Shown here: in pieces, positions 1-10,184 of the stretch
How positions within the stretch are numbered: the first letter of the stretch is position 1
Layout of the letters: each line of letters begins with the position of its first letter
Assembly: GCA_032622095.1 (NCBI GenBank)
Contig: CP136064.1
Span: 4,524,280-4,588,279 of the forward strand
Reading direction: 5' to 3'
Source: Siphonodentalium dalli
Lineage: Eukaryota; Mollusca; Scaphopoda; Gadilida; Siphonodentaliidae
Length of the DNA stretch: 64,000 nucleotides
The notes under the pieces: model-generated
Database searches by the model: none
What the model saw: only the letters and a program-made list of their open reading frames with translations
What the model was told of the DNA's origin: nothing
Program-made: the position numbers and the translations under genes

Positions 1-2
1 AT

Positions 3-1094
3 CACAACAGTGGTGACATTCAGAATCCGAGATCACCTCAATCCTTGAAAATCACAGCTGAAAAGTCTCGAACACTTCATGACGACTCTTCCACTCACGT
101 CAAATCCATAACAACGCCAACACAGCAGTTCAACCAAACGGAACTCGAAAATATCGAACTGAAAAACTCCGACGCTAACAAAAATACTACACTTCGAACA
201 GAACTCCTGGCAAAGGAAAAAGAGCTGAAGAAAAAAGAAAAGGAAATCTGCAAAGTGGCATCACAATTGGACAAAGCCAGCAAGGAACTAACAAAGAGCA
301 GAACCTATATAGCAGCTCTTGAAAAAGACAAGCAAGAACTGGAACACTCCCTCAAGATCAGACACACCGAACCACACAGGGAGAATCCTCAACCAGCTCA
401 TAATAGCGACATACTCACAGCTGAAAAAGTCTCTACTGACATGAAGATCTGGACCCTAGAACATCGTCTAAGTCAACTCGAACTGGAAGTCATGAGACAA
501 ACATCGTGCACCCGTCACTGCCAAATACCACTGCCCACAGTGACAGAAACAACGCAACACCAAACAGCTCCCGAAACGAACTACCAACCAACTGAATCAC
601 CACCAATAGATGCCTGTACTGATCCAACCATATCGAAGAGTGTATCAACTGGCAAGTCATTGCAGACACATCCAATCAACTTAAACACTGGTTCTAACAC
701 CACCCCAAGACCTAATGAGATTCCTATGCCTATACCGCCAGACGAAGGACAGCCAAAACCTAAACCTAACCCTAAGCAGTCTTTTTTTGGCGACCACCAA
801 CATCACCGGCCACCACAACTGCGAAGGCGACACACAAAACCGTCGAGATATGCTCTGTGGAACCACCAGCAACCTCCGATGATTGCAGCTCACCCACCAA
901 TAATTCAACACCATCCAATCCCATCACCGTTCCCGTTTCCAGTACCGCTCATTCCACACGGGAACTGGCTCCACCATCCGCCGCCATTCCAGATGGGCCT
1001 GATACGAGCCTCAACTTTATCTCCTACAATATTGAGTGTCTCTCATCCAACGGCGAATACCTACAGCAACTTGCATCGAAGGCAGATGTCATAA
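3..1094 (+). CDS. LINE ORF1 protein (coiled coil), 5' partial
   Basis: The reading frame is open from the left edge, so the true start is outside the window; no ATG precedes the coiled coil here. The first part, about 150-360, is rich in Glu, Lys and Leu with heptad-like spacing (LRTELLAKEKELKKKEKE), a clear coiled coil that in LINE ORF1 proteins serves trimerisation. A second short helix (MKIWTLEHRLSQLELEV) lies near 440-490. The remainder is a low-complexity Pro/Thr/Ser/His/Gln tail. No CCHC knuckle or RRM is visible in the part present. ORF1 proteins bind the element RNA and help form the RNP; that role is inferred from position and coiled coil only. The tail overlaps ORF2 in the -1 frame from 776 to 1094. 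After the T7 run at 782-788 both frames look equally low-complexity, so the real C-terminus is uncertain. Confidence 0.8.
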   Translation, partial: HNSGDIQNPRSPQSLKITAEKSRTLHDDSSTHVKSITTPTQQFNQTELENIELKNSDANKNTTLRTELLAKEKELKKKEKEICKVASQLDKASKELTKSRTYIAALEKDKQELEHSLKIRHTEPHRENPQPAHNSDILTAEKVSTDMKIWTLEHRLSQLELEVMRQTSCTRHCQIPLPTVTETTQHQTAPETNYQPTESPPIDACTDPTISKSVSTGKSLQTHPINLNTGSNTTPRPNEIPMPIPPDEGQPKPKPNPKQSFFGDHQHHRPPQLRRRHTKPSRYALWNHQQPPMIAAHPPIIQHHPIPSPFPFPVPLIPHGNWLHHPPPFQMGLIRASTLSPTILSVSHPTANTYSNLHRRQMS

Positions 1095-4000
1095 TTGCCC
1101 AAGAACACTGGCTGTACAACTATGAATCATGGAAACTTGAAGACATCCTGGGGGACTTTAACGCGGTAGTGAAATGCTCAGATGATAATGACATTGTCCT
1201 ACCAAATCACCGTAGCAGAGGCCAAGCCGGTATAGCTGTGTGCTACCATAAGAACATTGCCCAATATGTGGACCCACTTCCAGATGGAGGAAACAGACTC
1301 GCAGCTATTAGAATTAATGCGGACGTCCCTATTGTCGTCATTGGAGTATACCTCCCCAGCAGAGGTAACAATTACACCAGAAGCGACTACACAGCAATCC
1401 TTGACGAACTCATCACCATCGTTCGAAAATATGTCTCCTCGTCCCATGTTATTATGGCTGGTGATTTCAACGCCTCGCTCCACAGATCCTATGACTGTAC
1501 CCGAGATGCGGACTTCAAGAAGTTCCGGAATGAGGCTAAACTCCTTCTTCCAACATGCTGTCCCAGAGAACCAACTTACCACTCCTATGACAACGTATCA
1601 CATTCCCAGATTGACTATTTTTTTCAATCACAAGACATCATCGGGAAATATCAGACCATCAAGAGAGAAGGTACTAATCTTTCGACCCACGACCCTATTA
1701 CAGTTTCTATAAGCCTCCAACTCAAAAGAGCTCAAGACCCACCAAAAATACAGGGCAGGAACAGAATCAACTGGAACAAAATAAATAAAGACCTATACTG
1801 CAATGACATCACAGAAGCACTGGCCAACACCGCCGACTTAGACACAGAAGACGCTACAACTGAAGTACTGGTCACAACTCTTACAAAAGTCCTGAACGAA
1901 TCCGCACACAAACAGTGGGACAACAAACCCCGTAAACCTAAAAGGAAAATAATCTGGTCACCTGACATTACTATGGCAGTTAAGGATGCCAAGCACGCCT
2001 TTTGGGAATGGAAGAGAGCTGGAAGACCTGATATTAAAAATCACCTATGCATCAACCTCAAGCTGAAGAAAAAACATTTACGCAGCCTCATCAGGAAACA
2101 ACACGCCCGTGCTAGATCCAATAAGCTCATGGAGATCATGGAACTAAGGGACACAGATTATCAGAGCTCAAAGTGACCATAAAGCCAGTGGTACAACCCT
2201 CCTGAATGTCAAGAGCGAAGTCCTCAAAACCAATGAAGAGGTAACTAATGGTTGGGCCTCCTTCTTTGAAGAGCTATCAACACCACTTGAATCAAGCAAC
2301 TTTAACGAACCTTACAAACAACTTGTGGAAACAGACATAGAATACCTAACACAGACCCTTATGGAAAATCGGGAAAGCATTCACCCAACAAACCCAGACG
2401 AGCTATTGCAATGTATTAAATCTTTCAAATCCGGTAAAGCTCCAGATGAAGATGTCATCACCATGGAACACTTGAAGTTTGGAGGAGATAACCTAATATC
2501 ATACCTCTGCAACATTATCAACATAATCTTTCAAGAAGCCAAGATTCCAGACTGCATGAAGGGCGGATCAGTATGTCCTATATATAAGAAAGGCGGCAAA
2601 CCGAAAGATGACCCAAACTCATACAGGAAAATAACGATAACCAACACAATTGGAAAGACCGTCGAGAAGCTACACCTACTGAGAAACAACAATGCAGTAA
2701 AAACACTACAGTCACCCCTCCAGAAAGGGTTTACCAAGGGGGAATCACCGACCGCTGCTGCTCTCATAATAACTGAGCTAATAAATGAGGCTAAGGAGCA
2801 GAAGAAGCCACTATATATAGCGTTTATGGATGCTAAAAAAGCCTTTGATGTAGTCTGGCACCCCGGTCTTCTAAGAGAACTCTACAAAGCAGGAATATCC
2901 GGAGATAATTGGCTCCTCTTTAAGGACTGGTACTCAAACATATACTCCACTGTGAATTGGAATGGAATGAAATCACAACAATTTATGGAACGCCAAGGTG
3001 TCCGACAAGGGGGCGTATGGCCACCTTCTGCATATAAGGTCTTTGTTAATGGTCTGCTGACTCAATATGAAGAAAACAGTCTTGGATCGCGAATTGGCTC
3101 AGTCTTCTGCGGTACACATACTGTTGCTGATGATGTTACCCTCGTTTCACATGACCCCAACGAACTACAAGTCATGCTTAACATCCTAATGGATTATGCC
3201 AACCGTCTACGATACCTTATCAGCGAGCAGAAATCGTGTATCCTGTCTATCAGCAGAAGGGACCCTGGACATACTTGGACTCTAAGCAACCACCGAATGC
3301 AAACCGTGACCAAAGCTACTCACCTCGGCATCACACGTGACGGTTCATCTAAGCATGCCACAAGCCTGGTGGCACAAGAACGCATCTCCGCAGCTAGACG
3401 ATGTTCATATGCCCTCCTAGGTGCTGGTTTTTACGGCATGAATGGTCTCAATCCAAAAGTTTCGGCACACCTCTTACGCTGCTACATTCTCCCTCGATTA
3501 CTGTACGGTCTAGACGTAATAAATCTAAACAAAAAGGATATGCAACAATTGGAAACTTTCTATACACAGACTGCCAAACGCCTACAACATCTTCCAACAA
3601 GAACAGCTAACTGTGCATCTCTGCTTATGCTGGGTCTTATACCGATAGAAGGAGAAATCCATAAAAGGACGCTTAAAACATATGGTAATATTGTTCGTAA
3701 CGAAGGCTCTGTGGAATGTCAGCTTGCAGCCAGACAACTTGCGACCAAAGGTGACACATCAAACAGCTGGTTCACAAAAGTCACCCGCCTTACCGAACTA
3801 TATGACCTGCCATCTACTCATGATCTGGTAGCCTTCCCACCACCGAAACGTCGCTGGAAGAACATGGTGGACACAGCTATAGAAAAACACTGGTTGGGGA
3901 ACCTTAAACGGGAAGCCATGGATAAATCGACCCTAACACAATTGAATCTACAAGACACCACTCCTGGCCATGTACACCAAATCTGGGATGCTTGCGGATC

Positions 4001-4427
4001 CGAACCGTTCGCCACAACTATGGCAGCACATAAAATGAAAATGTCAACAGGCACATATATTTTACAAAGACAAAAAGCTAAATTTGAATCTACTACCACT
4101 GACATCTGTCAACTCTGCAACAAAGAACCTGAGGACATACTCCACTTCAGTGTAACCTGTGAAAGTCTCCATGCTGTAAGAAGCCGCTTCATAACAGCCA
4201 TAAAAGAAACTCTGAACCAAGCTGGATTGAACCCCAATATACAAAACCATTACCTCTTGAAACTAATACTTGACTGCTCAGCATTCGATATCCCAAAGTA
4301 CTGCATGCTGAAAATTGAATCCATCGCCAGAGGCTTGTGTTACCAACTACACCATGCTCGTCTCCGTATCCTGTCCAAGAAGAAAACTGGTCTAAGAGCT
4401 CCGCCTATGGACCCCGGCAGTCAGTGA
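776..4427 (+). pseudogene. LINE ORF2: AP endonuclease + reverse transcriptase, one frameshift
   Basis: Two open segments in different frames form one ORF2: 776-2176 and about 2148-4427. Endonuclease: the catalytic set is intact (Asn in SYNIE, Glu in AQEHW, Tyr in VYLPS, Asp/Asn in GDFN, Asp in QIDYF, His in STHDP), residues about 50-285 counted from 857. Reverse transcriptase: FMDAKKAFD, GVRQGG, a VADD box in place of the common YADD/FADD, and HLGI, residues about 165-340 counted from 2325. A C-terminal C-x2-C-x8-H-x4-C motif lies at residues 595-612. The shift falls between 2148 and 2173, where the frame moves by +1 (one extra base). After the shift the open frame resumes at once and reads as an ordinary inter-domain linker. 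There is no in-frame ATG before MAGDFN inside the endonuclease, so entry must be by -1 frameshift from ORF1, non-AUG start or other means. The enzyme would nick target DNA and copy element RNA at the nick. Confidence 0.9.
782..788 (+). promoter_or_regulatory. Possible -1 ribosomal frameshift site joining ORF1 to ORF2
   Basis: In the ORF1 frame the sequence reads CAG TCT TTT TTT GGC, so the run is T TTT TTT in the exact X XXY YYZ phase of a -1 slippery heptamer. The last stop in the ORF2 frame is at 773-775, nine bases upstream, and ORF2 stays open from there to 2176 without an ATG until after most endonuclease catalytic residues. A -1 slip here would give an ORF1-ORF2 fusion. I see no convincing downstream stem or pseudoknot by eye. 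A chance T-run indel in a dead copy is the main alternative. Confidence 0.35.
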
Positions 4428-4606
4428 CAGCCACAAGTTAGACTTGACACTACTTGTAGATAATTTATTGCAGACTGAATATATATATGTATACACATAC
4501 CGGGTATCAAACCTATATGCTCAAGAAGATGTGGTTACGTCCGCCCATAAGGACGGTTCTCCTGACACAGGGGGATGTACAGAGAAGGTAAAGGTAAAGG
4601 TAAAGG
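4428..4606 (+). other. LINE 3' UTR and hexamer tail
   Basis: Short non-coding stretch after the ORF2 stop, ending with repeated GGTAAA units at 4587-4606. Tails of short tandem repeats instead of poly(A) are known in several LINE clades. No AATAAA signal is seen. Confidence 0.75.
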
Positions 4607-5436
4607 TCATCAAAATGTCCAAAATTCTTAATATAAAATATTAAAAACCGCCAAGCTCGATTATATTTGTGAAGAATGATAATCATTTTACATGTTTTTA
4701 CATGAAAACTAGCTGGAACGTGTTTTAGAAACGAGAAATCTGCCGAAATTCAGCTTTATATTTTGATTTAAAATTCGAGCTTGGCGGTTCGGTGGTCGGT
4801 CATCTAAAAGTCAAAAATTCTTCGTATATAATGTTCAAAACTGCCAAGCTCGAGTATATTTGTGAAGAATGATAATCATTTTACACGTTTTTACATAAAA
4901 ACTAGCTGAAACGTGTTTTAGAAACGAGAAATCGGCGAAAATTCATCTTAATATTTTGATTTTTTATTCGAGCTTGGCGGTTCGGTGGTCGGTCATCAAA
5001 ATGTCAAATATTCTTTGTATATAATGTTCAAAACCGCCAAGCCAGATTATATTTGTGAAGAATGATAATCATTTTACACGTTTTTACATAAAAACTAGAT
5101 GGAACGTGTTTTAGAAACGAGAAATCGGCGAAAATTCAGCTTAATATTTAGATTTTTTATTCGAGCTTGGCGGTTCGGTGGTCGGTCATCTAAAAGTCAA
5201 AAATTCTTTGTATATAATGTTCAAAACCACCAAGCCCGATTATATTTGTGAAGAATGATAATCATTTTACACGTTTTTACATAAAAACTAGATGGAACGT
5301 GTTTTAGAAACAAGAAATCGGCGAAAATTCAGCTTAATATTTTGATTTTTTATTCGAGCTTGGCGGTTCGGTGGTCGGTCATCTAAAAGTCAAAAATTCT
5401 TCGCATATAATGTTCAAAACCGCCAAGCTCGACTAT
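4607..5436 (+). repeat. 193-bp satellite array, about 4.3 units
   Basis: The landmark GCTTGGCGGTTCGG occurs at 4779, 4972, 5165 and 5358, exactly 193 bp apart, with units about 95% alike. Each unit contains an inverted pair: ACCGCCAAGCTCGA on one side and TCGAGCTTGGCGGT on the other, roughly 130 bp apart, so a monomer looks like a small element with terminal inverted repeats that has become tandem. The left end is cut by the LINE; the right end decays after 5436. A related CGCCAAGCTT motif recurs singly at about 5716 and 5752. Confidence 0.93.
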
Positions 5437-5892
5437 GAGAGTAATAAATGATAACCATTCAACATGTTTCGGATATAAAACTGAGTCCAACTGATGTTTA
5501 AAAAGAGAAATCGACCAAAAACCGACATGAAATCTGCGTTAAAAGACGATGTTTTGATTTTGTGACCACGCCCCCTATTAACCAACCAATCGGGGACATT
5601 ACTGCCACTATTGTCGATTAATTTACGAAAATGGGCCATATAAGTAATTAACTGGTTCTATTCCCGCATAATTCACCCGAAAACAGCGTTTAAAAGGCTT
5701 TTTAAAAATTTGAAAACGCCAAGCTTGTCTTTTAGTCACCTGCTTTAAAAACTGCCAAGCTTGCATTTTAGCCACTCTCCTCGTTCCCTGTCTCTAACAC
5801 ATTTAGCTCCCTGATTCCCATTGTGTGAAAATCCATTGCTATTCATGTTTCCAAATAATGTTTTATAAATGCGATCGACACATAGTCTACGC
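5437..5892. other. Non-coding, degraded satellite flank
   Basis: After the last satellite unit the sequence is unique AT-rich DNA with decayed CGCCAAGCTT remnants at about 5716 and 5752. A short minus-strand ORF (5433-5639) shows no recognisable protein. No gene is supported. Confidence 0.6.
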
Positions 5893-6010
5893 GTTTCCGC
5901 CTGGAGTCATGTACAATACGACACATGGTTTCCGCCTGGAGTGACGTCATGTACAATACGCATATACCTGTTTATATAAGAACCGTCACGTTTTACTCTA
6001 TCCAATTTCT
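5893..6010 (+). promoter_or_regulatory. Promoter-like pair: CRE palindrome and TATA box
   Basis: A ~28-33-bp direct repeat (starting TTTCCGCCTGGAGT) lies at 5893-5920 and 5928-5960. The second copy contains a perfect CRE, TGACGTCA (5942-5949), which the first lacks. TATATAAG follows at 5973-5980, 24 bp downstream, a classical spacing. Initiation would be near 6005. No convincing coding exon follows before the MITE at 6285. It could drive a non-coding RNA or be chance. Confidence 0.25.
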
Positions 6011-6100
6011 GCGAAATAAAATGCGAGTATACAGATTTCTCCGTTCGGATGCTATGTAATAAATAAAAACGAAAATACGGATATAACGATGAACACGCGG

Positions 6101-6187
6101 GCTATATATTCCCATGGTAATACGTGTATAGGACGCCTCACTGCTATATATTCCCTTGGTATTACGCTTATAGGACGCCTCATTGCA
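6101..6187 (+). repeat. 42-bp tandem duplication
   Basis: GCTATATATTCCC and the following GGACGCCTCA recur with a 42-bp period (copies start at 6101 and 6143). An open frame crosses it but shows no recognised protein. Confidence 0.6.
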
Positions 6188-6284
6188 GTGATGATGCGTC
6201 CTCTCCATATTTAGAATATGCGCGTGCCAAGCCATATTTGGCATGTGACGTAATTATCCATGTTAGGAGATTATACGAACTAGA

Positions 6285-6377
6285 TTATCCCTTTCATGGC
6301 GGAAGCTGCAGCTTTAAATATCCTGTGCCAGTGCATTCTCTTATATATGAGTGTCTTCCATCGGGAGCCTCGTATAT
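6285..6377 (+). mobile_element. Left half of piggyBac-like palindromic MITE, interrupted
   Basis: It begins TTATCCCTTTCATGG, a mutated form of the TTAA-CCCTTTCATGAC terminus seen in better copies at 20774 and 36825. It contains the family hairpin arm (TGCATTCTCTTATATATG) and stops at CCTCGTATAT. The other arm resumes at 9520 as ATATATAAG, so a 3.1-kb element was inserted into this MITE at an ATAT-type target. The right terminus of the MITE is not recognisable. Confidence 0.7.
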
Positions 6378-6576
6378 GGGTGATTCTCGCTTATGGGGAA
6401 CAATTGCAGTTCAACAAATGTCAAAAAATGAAACTGCGCAAGGGCAATTGGCTATAACATTTTTTGTTCAGTTGGATACAAATATTCACCAAAATAATTT
6501 TCAGCAACACTACTCAAAGGGATTCTAACATTTGGCTACTCCAGTAAAGGTGACACCGATACCGAAACTTGCGTCC

Positions 6577-9342
6577 CGATACCTACGTTACCAATTGGTT
6601 GATCTTCTGTTAATTGTTATTATGTTGAAGTTAACAAGAAATTCGACATGGGAAGTTAATTTATTTCAAAAGAGATACAGCTGGTAAACATCGATTTATA
6701 TTTCCATCTGATTATGTGAAAAATGCGTAGCCTGTATACCCAGCGAATCATATTGATAGAGCACGAAATCGTCTAAAATTGACAAAATCTTATTCTGTGA
6801 TACTAAGTTCGAATGAAATCACGGTGTTCCTAATGACCCTGGCGTATGGGCTGACATATTTTAGTTCGTAATGGGACAATAATTTGGTAACATAGGTATC
6901 GCTGTGCAACTGCCCATGTACACATTTTCAATAAATAGTCAGATATATAGTGTTGACTTTCTATATGCAATGTAGTTAGTTTTCGTACCAAAATACAATA
7001 TATAACCAACAATTCACACGTTGCATGCACGGACATGCATATCAAGTACATGTATGGTATGAAAACGCGTGTAATGCATATATATATATAGACATATTCT
7101 TTAATATGTTACTTTTTCGTCGTATCTGGTGAGATAATTTGAGAATCACTTATTGGAATTCAATCTATATATATTTTCAATTTAAACAATTTGGCGAATG
7201 ACTTACATATTATGTGCATGGTAACGTAGGTAGCACACAGTTGGTGGCACAGTGGATAATGAGATTATGTATCATGTAATTTGTAGTTGATGATTAACTG
7301 AACTTTTGGCGAGTCTTGCACTTTTCAACTTGAATGTGCGGAAATTCTTATTTGCAAAGTCATCGTTTCTAAAAACGATTCTGGAATCTGAATCACCGCG
7401 TTACTGCATTGAGAACGTCAACTGAGCTACACCCAGTGTGTTACACGTACATGCACGGAACAGTGCGTCCAGCCAAGAGACATATATATACAGTCGACTT
7501 TAATTCGAACAAACGTTTAATTCAACAATTAAAACACAAAGAGAAAAAACAGGTTAAGATATCGCTGTCCAATACACGGACGACAATTACTGTTGAACCG
7601 TGCGCAAGTACCCAACGTGATACCATGTTTTGTAATATATTATACTAGCCGATGAGCCCGACGTTGTCCGGGCTATTCAAAAACAAAATTTCAAGTCGAT
7701 AGCTCTACCCGTTTCCGAGATCTGGTCTGCGCATGCGCGAAGCTGGCGTCGCACGGGCTCGGCGACCCGATAAAATTCGTATCCGGGGCAAGATACATTC
7801 ACATAGCAAATTTCAAGTCGATAGCTCCACCCGTTTCCGAGATCTCGTCTGCGCATGCACGAAGCTGGTGTCGCACGGGCTCGGCGACCCGATAAAATTC
7901 GTATCCGGGGCAAGATACATTCACATAGCAAATTTCAAGTCGATAGCTCCACCCGTTTCCGATATCTCGTCTGCGCATGCGCGAAGCGGGCGCCGCACGG
8001 GCTCGCCAATACGACAACGTTCACCGCCTGGTCAAACTACACACACGTACCAAGTTTCGTCCCGATCGGTCGAGAATCGTAGATTTGTATAAATGACAGA
8101 CAGACAGACAAACAAACAAACAAACAAACAAACATACATACAGACAGAGGTCTTCAAAATATATATGAGATATACATCAGTGTATATATACTATATATAA
8201 TTATATATACGATATACGGTGCATTGAAATATCGATGTAAGTTATATATATATACATTTGAAAAATAGTATTTCGTTTATGGTGTTATTTTATGGCGCGT
8301 TCTATCGAGTAATTCAAATGTCACATGTTTCTTTGGCACCGTGCTACGGATCAAAGGCTTGTGAATTCCATTCATGGTACATCTTCGACCTGCATAATGT
8401 ACAACTTTTGTTTATATAAACAAATTTTAATCGTGCTAAAGTGACAATACCATTAAACTGAACCAAGAAGACATGCATGCCCTGATGTTTTCTCATTTGT
8501 CATAAATGTAAGTTTGATTCCCTCAGACCTATAACAGCGGACTGACTATTAGTTCTTCACCTACACTGGCAAAACAGAACGGGTATCCATATATGCTAGT
8601 TATATTTAAAAGAAACTTGATTGATTCATCTCAAACCTCATGTATATATTATTTGCTGATATGTTGTGCTAAATTTCACATCTGTTTATTTGCAGCCTTT
8701 AATTAATCTGATTATACGCGAAAAATGGAACGTTTTAGGCGACTTAACAAAAAAACTAAAATTGTTGGTAACGTATGTATCGGTAACGTATGTAACGATT
8801 TCACACGTCATCTGGGTACAGCAAATTCTACAATTGTATGTCAAAAGCAAGCCACCACCCATTATGGTCCTTGATGGGTACCAGATCATATGTAACACAA
8901 ATAAAATTAAAATATGTAGTTCGTTGTGTCATAATACCATGGTAACGCAGATATCGATAGTTTTACAACCATTGGTTTCCTGACATATATATTGTAACAC
9001 ACACAATGTGGAATATCAATTGTTATATTTCATAACCGCTCACGAAAAACAATTACATGTGGGTATTTGTGTATGGTGGTTGACATGTATTTATTGTGTT
9101 TGTTACAAATTACACATCGTTGTCCTCGGTGGTAACGTAGGTATCCACATCCTGGCTTCAATGTATAAACTGGACTGAATTCTGATGTAAGATTTCTGAC
9201 AGTTGCAACTCAAACGATTTCTGAAAGTTTGTACCAAGCGCTGTAATCTGAGGCGGTGCGAATAGCTCAGTGACATATTTAGTCATGGCAAATCGTGTTG
9301 AAACACCTGAATGTAGTCTTGGCTTCAGTAACGTAGGTATCG
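6577..9342. repeat. Dispersed 16-bp motif GGTAACGTAGGTATCG, eight copies
   Basis: Copies with zero to four mismatches: 6577-6592 (minus), 6886-6901, 7220-7235, 8767-8782, 8782-8797, 8941-8956, 9131-9146 and 9327-9342 (all plus). Those at 8767 and 8782 overlap by one base. Surrounding sequence is not otherwise repeated. All lie inside the 6378-9519 element and I saw none elsewhere in the window. The copy nearest the left end is inverted relative to the copy nearest the right end, about 185-200 bp inside each terminus. That layout fits subterminal protein-binding sites, but no function is shown. Confidence 0.75.
7643..8150 (+). mobile_element. LINE/SINE-like 3' fragment with three 122-bp internal repeats
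   Basis: It begins ACTAGCCGATGAGCCCG and ends in a microsatellite of GACA, AAAC and CATA units (8093-8147), with the segment ATGACAGACAGACAG just before. This layout is typical of RTE-type LINE 3' regions or the SINEs that use them. TCAAGTCGATAGCTC starts at 7691, 7813 and 7935, exactly 122 bp apart. The GC-rich repeated part stands out from the AT-rich surroundings. The short ORFs over the repeats on both strands are by-products of the repeat. A divergent relative in the opposite orientation lies at 34641-34855. Confidence 0.7.
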
Positions 9343-9490
9343 ATTTTGCTACTGAAGCTGCTCTGGTCTTTGTGGGTATTGACTATCGGGCAGTTATATT
9401 TTATTTTTTTGATATAGCACACTGTACCTGAAATTCCCGTATGCATTTCACGGCAACATGCATACATTTTATGCTAGATGTCTGCTTCAT
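8151..9490. other. Non-coding interior of the TIR element
   Basis: AT-rich sequence carrying the right-hand group of 16-bp motifs. A 105-codon open frame at 8666-8983 (plus) has no recognisable domain, and it includes two of the motifs, which argues against coding. No gene is supported. Confidence 0.6.
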
Positions 9491-9629
9491 CAATTGTTCC
9501 CCATAAGCGAGAATCACCCATATATAAGATAATATATACCTTTATTTCCTCCAATACTAAAGATTCGATATACATTGTATAATTAAACATATACATACCA
9601 TTTGGTACATACAAATGGAACAAACTGAA

Positions 9630-9940
9630 ACATTTTCCCTTATATTCTTTAACAGTTTTGTCATTTTTTTTAATAATTTTTTCTTATATTCTTTATCAAC
9701 TTTTATTATTTTTTCTTACATTCTTTGACAATTTTTATCATTTTGTATCATTAATTCTCACAATCATTAACAATTATTTTCATTTTTCTTACGTTTTTTA
9801 ACAGTTATAAAAAATAATATAAAATATGCTAGGCCACTGCATTCTGTTATATATGTGAGGCGACCTATGATCGACTCTCAGAATGCATTGGCACAGGGGT
9901 TTCGCAAAATTTCAGGAATATCTCGCCTTGGAAGGGTTAA
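9630..9940 (+). mobile_element. piggyBac-like MITE, partial, with amplified spacer
   Basis: The right half is clear: a family hairpin at 9832-9894 with several mismatches, then GGCACAGGGGTTTCGC and a terminus GGAAGGGTTAA ending 9940. To its left, four or so degenerate copies of a ~45-bp T-rich spacer unit (TTCTTACATTCTTTGAC) extend from about 9630. The same spacer occurs once in the copy at 33533. The left terminus is missing. Confidence 0.65.
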
Positions 9941-10184
9941 TGACTTGGAATCTCTTTCCAAGAACAATTCTTTGCCATCTACGAGAAATTTCATTGTTTT
10001 TATGTGTAACCATATTGGTATTTGGTAAGTGGGTTTCTGACCAGGTAATAACATGAACACCAAACATGGCACACCAGAATGACAGAGACCAAGTCAAAGT
10101 GATGCACCGGCAGGTAGACCAGAGGCCTTTTAGAAAGTCAAATAAGGAGAAGAGCAAAACCGGCTTAAAACATATTTGTCACAA

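Larger units (their letters stand above)
1..4606 (+). mobile_element. Non-LTR retrotransposon (LINE), 5' part outside window
   Basis: The element carries ORF1 (coiled coil), an endonuclease plus reverse transcriptase ORF2, a 3' UTR of about 160 bp and a short hexamer tail (GGTAAA repeated about three times, 4587-4606). No poly(A) is seen. Immediately after the tail the sequence continues as the middle of the 193-bp satellite unit (TCATCAAAATGTC, compare 4993-5005), so the element is inserted in satellite DNA. The 5' end and any target-site duplication lie outside the window. The copy is fairly young: both ORFs are long, and only one clear frameshift is seen. The combination of APE endonuclease and a C-terminal Cys/His motif fits the CR1/Jockey/I side of the LINE tree. 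I cannot assign the clade without alignment. Confidence 0.92.
6378..9519. mobile_element. Non-autonomous DNA transposon with 29-34-bp perfect terminal inverted repeats
   Basis: The sequence at 6373-6406 is the exact reverse complement of 9491-9524 (34 bp). The element proper probably starts GGGTGATTCTCG (6378) and ends CGAGAATCACCC (9519), flanked by ATAT on both sides. Removing it restores CCTCGTATATAAG, which matches the intact palindrome CCTCGCATATATAAG of other MITE copies, strong evidence for one insertion event. No transposase ORF is present, so it must be moved in trans. It holds eight copies of a 16-bp motif and a nested retro-element (7643-8150). The superfamily is unclear: the target duplication could be read as TA or ATAT. 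Confidence 0.8.

Noticed and set aside
757-776. Telomere-like CCTAAACCTAACCCTAA
   Set aside because: Only about three imperfect units, inside the ORF1 reading frame where they encode Pro-Lys-Pro-Asn type residues.
7228-7260. tRNA-like A box GGTGGCACAGTGG (tRNA gene or SINE head)
   Set aside because: No B box (GGTTCGANNCC) at the right distance and no cloverleaf. It overlaps a copy of the 16-bp motif.
7677-8082. Overlapping ORFs on both strands at the 122-bp repeats
   Set aside because: The frames arise from the GC-rich tandem repeat and are open on both strands at once. No conserved protein.
9255-9285. tRNA-like start GAATAGCTCAGTG
   Set aside because: No matching B box or acceptor stem found.
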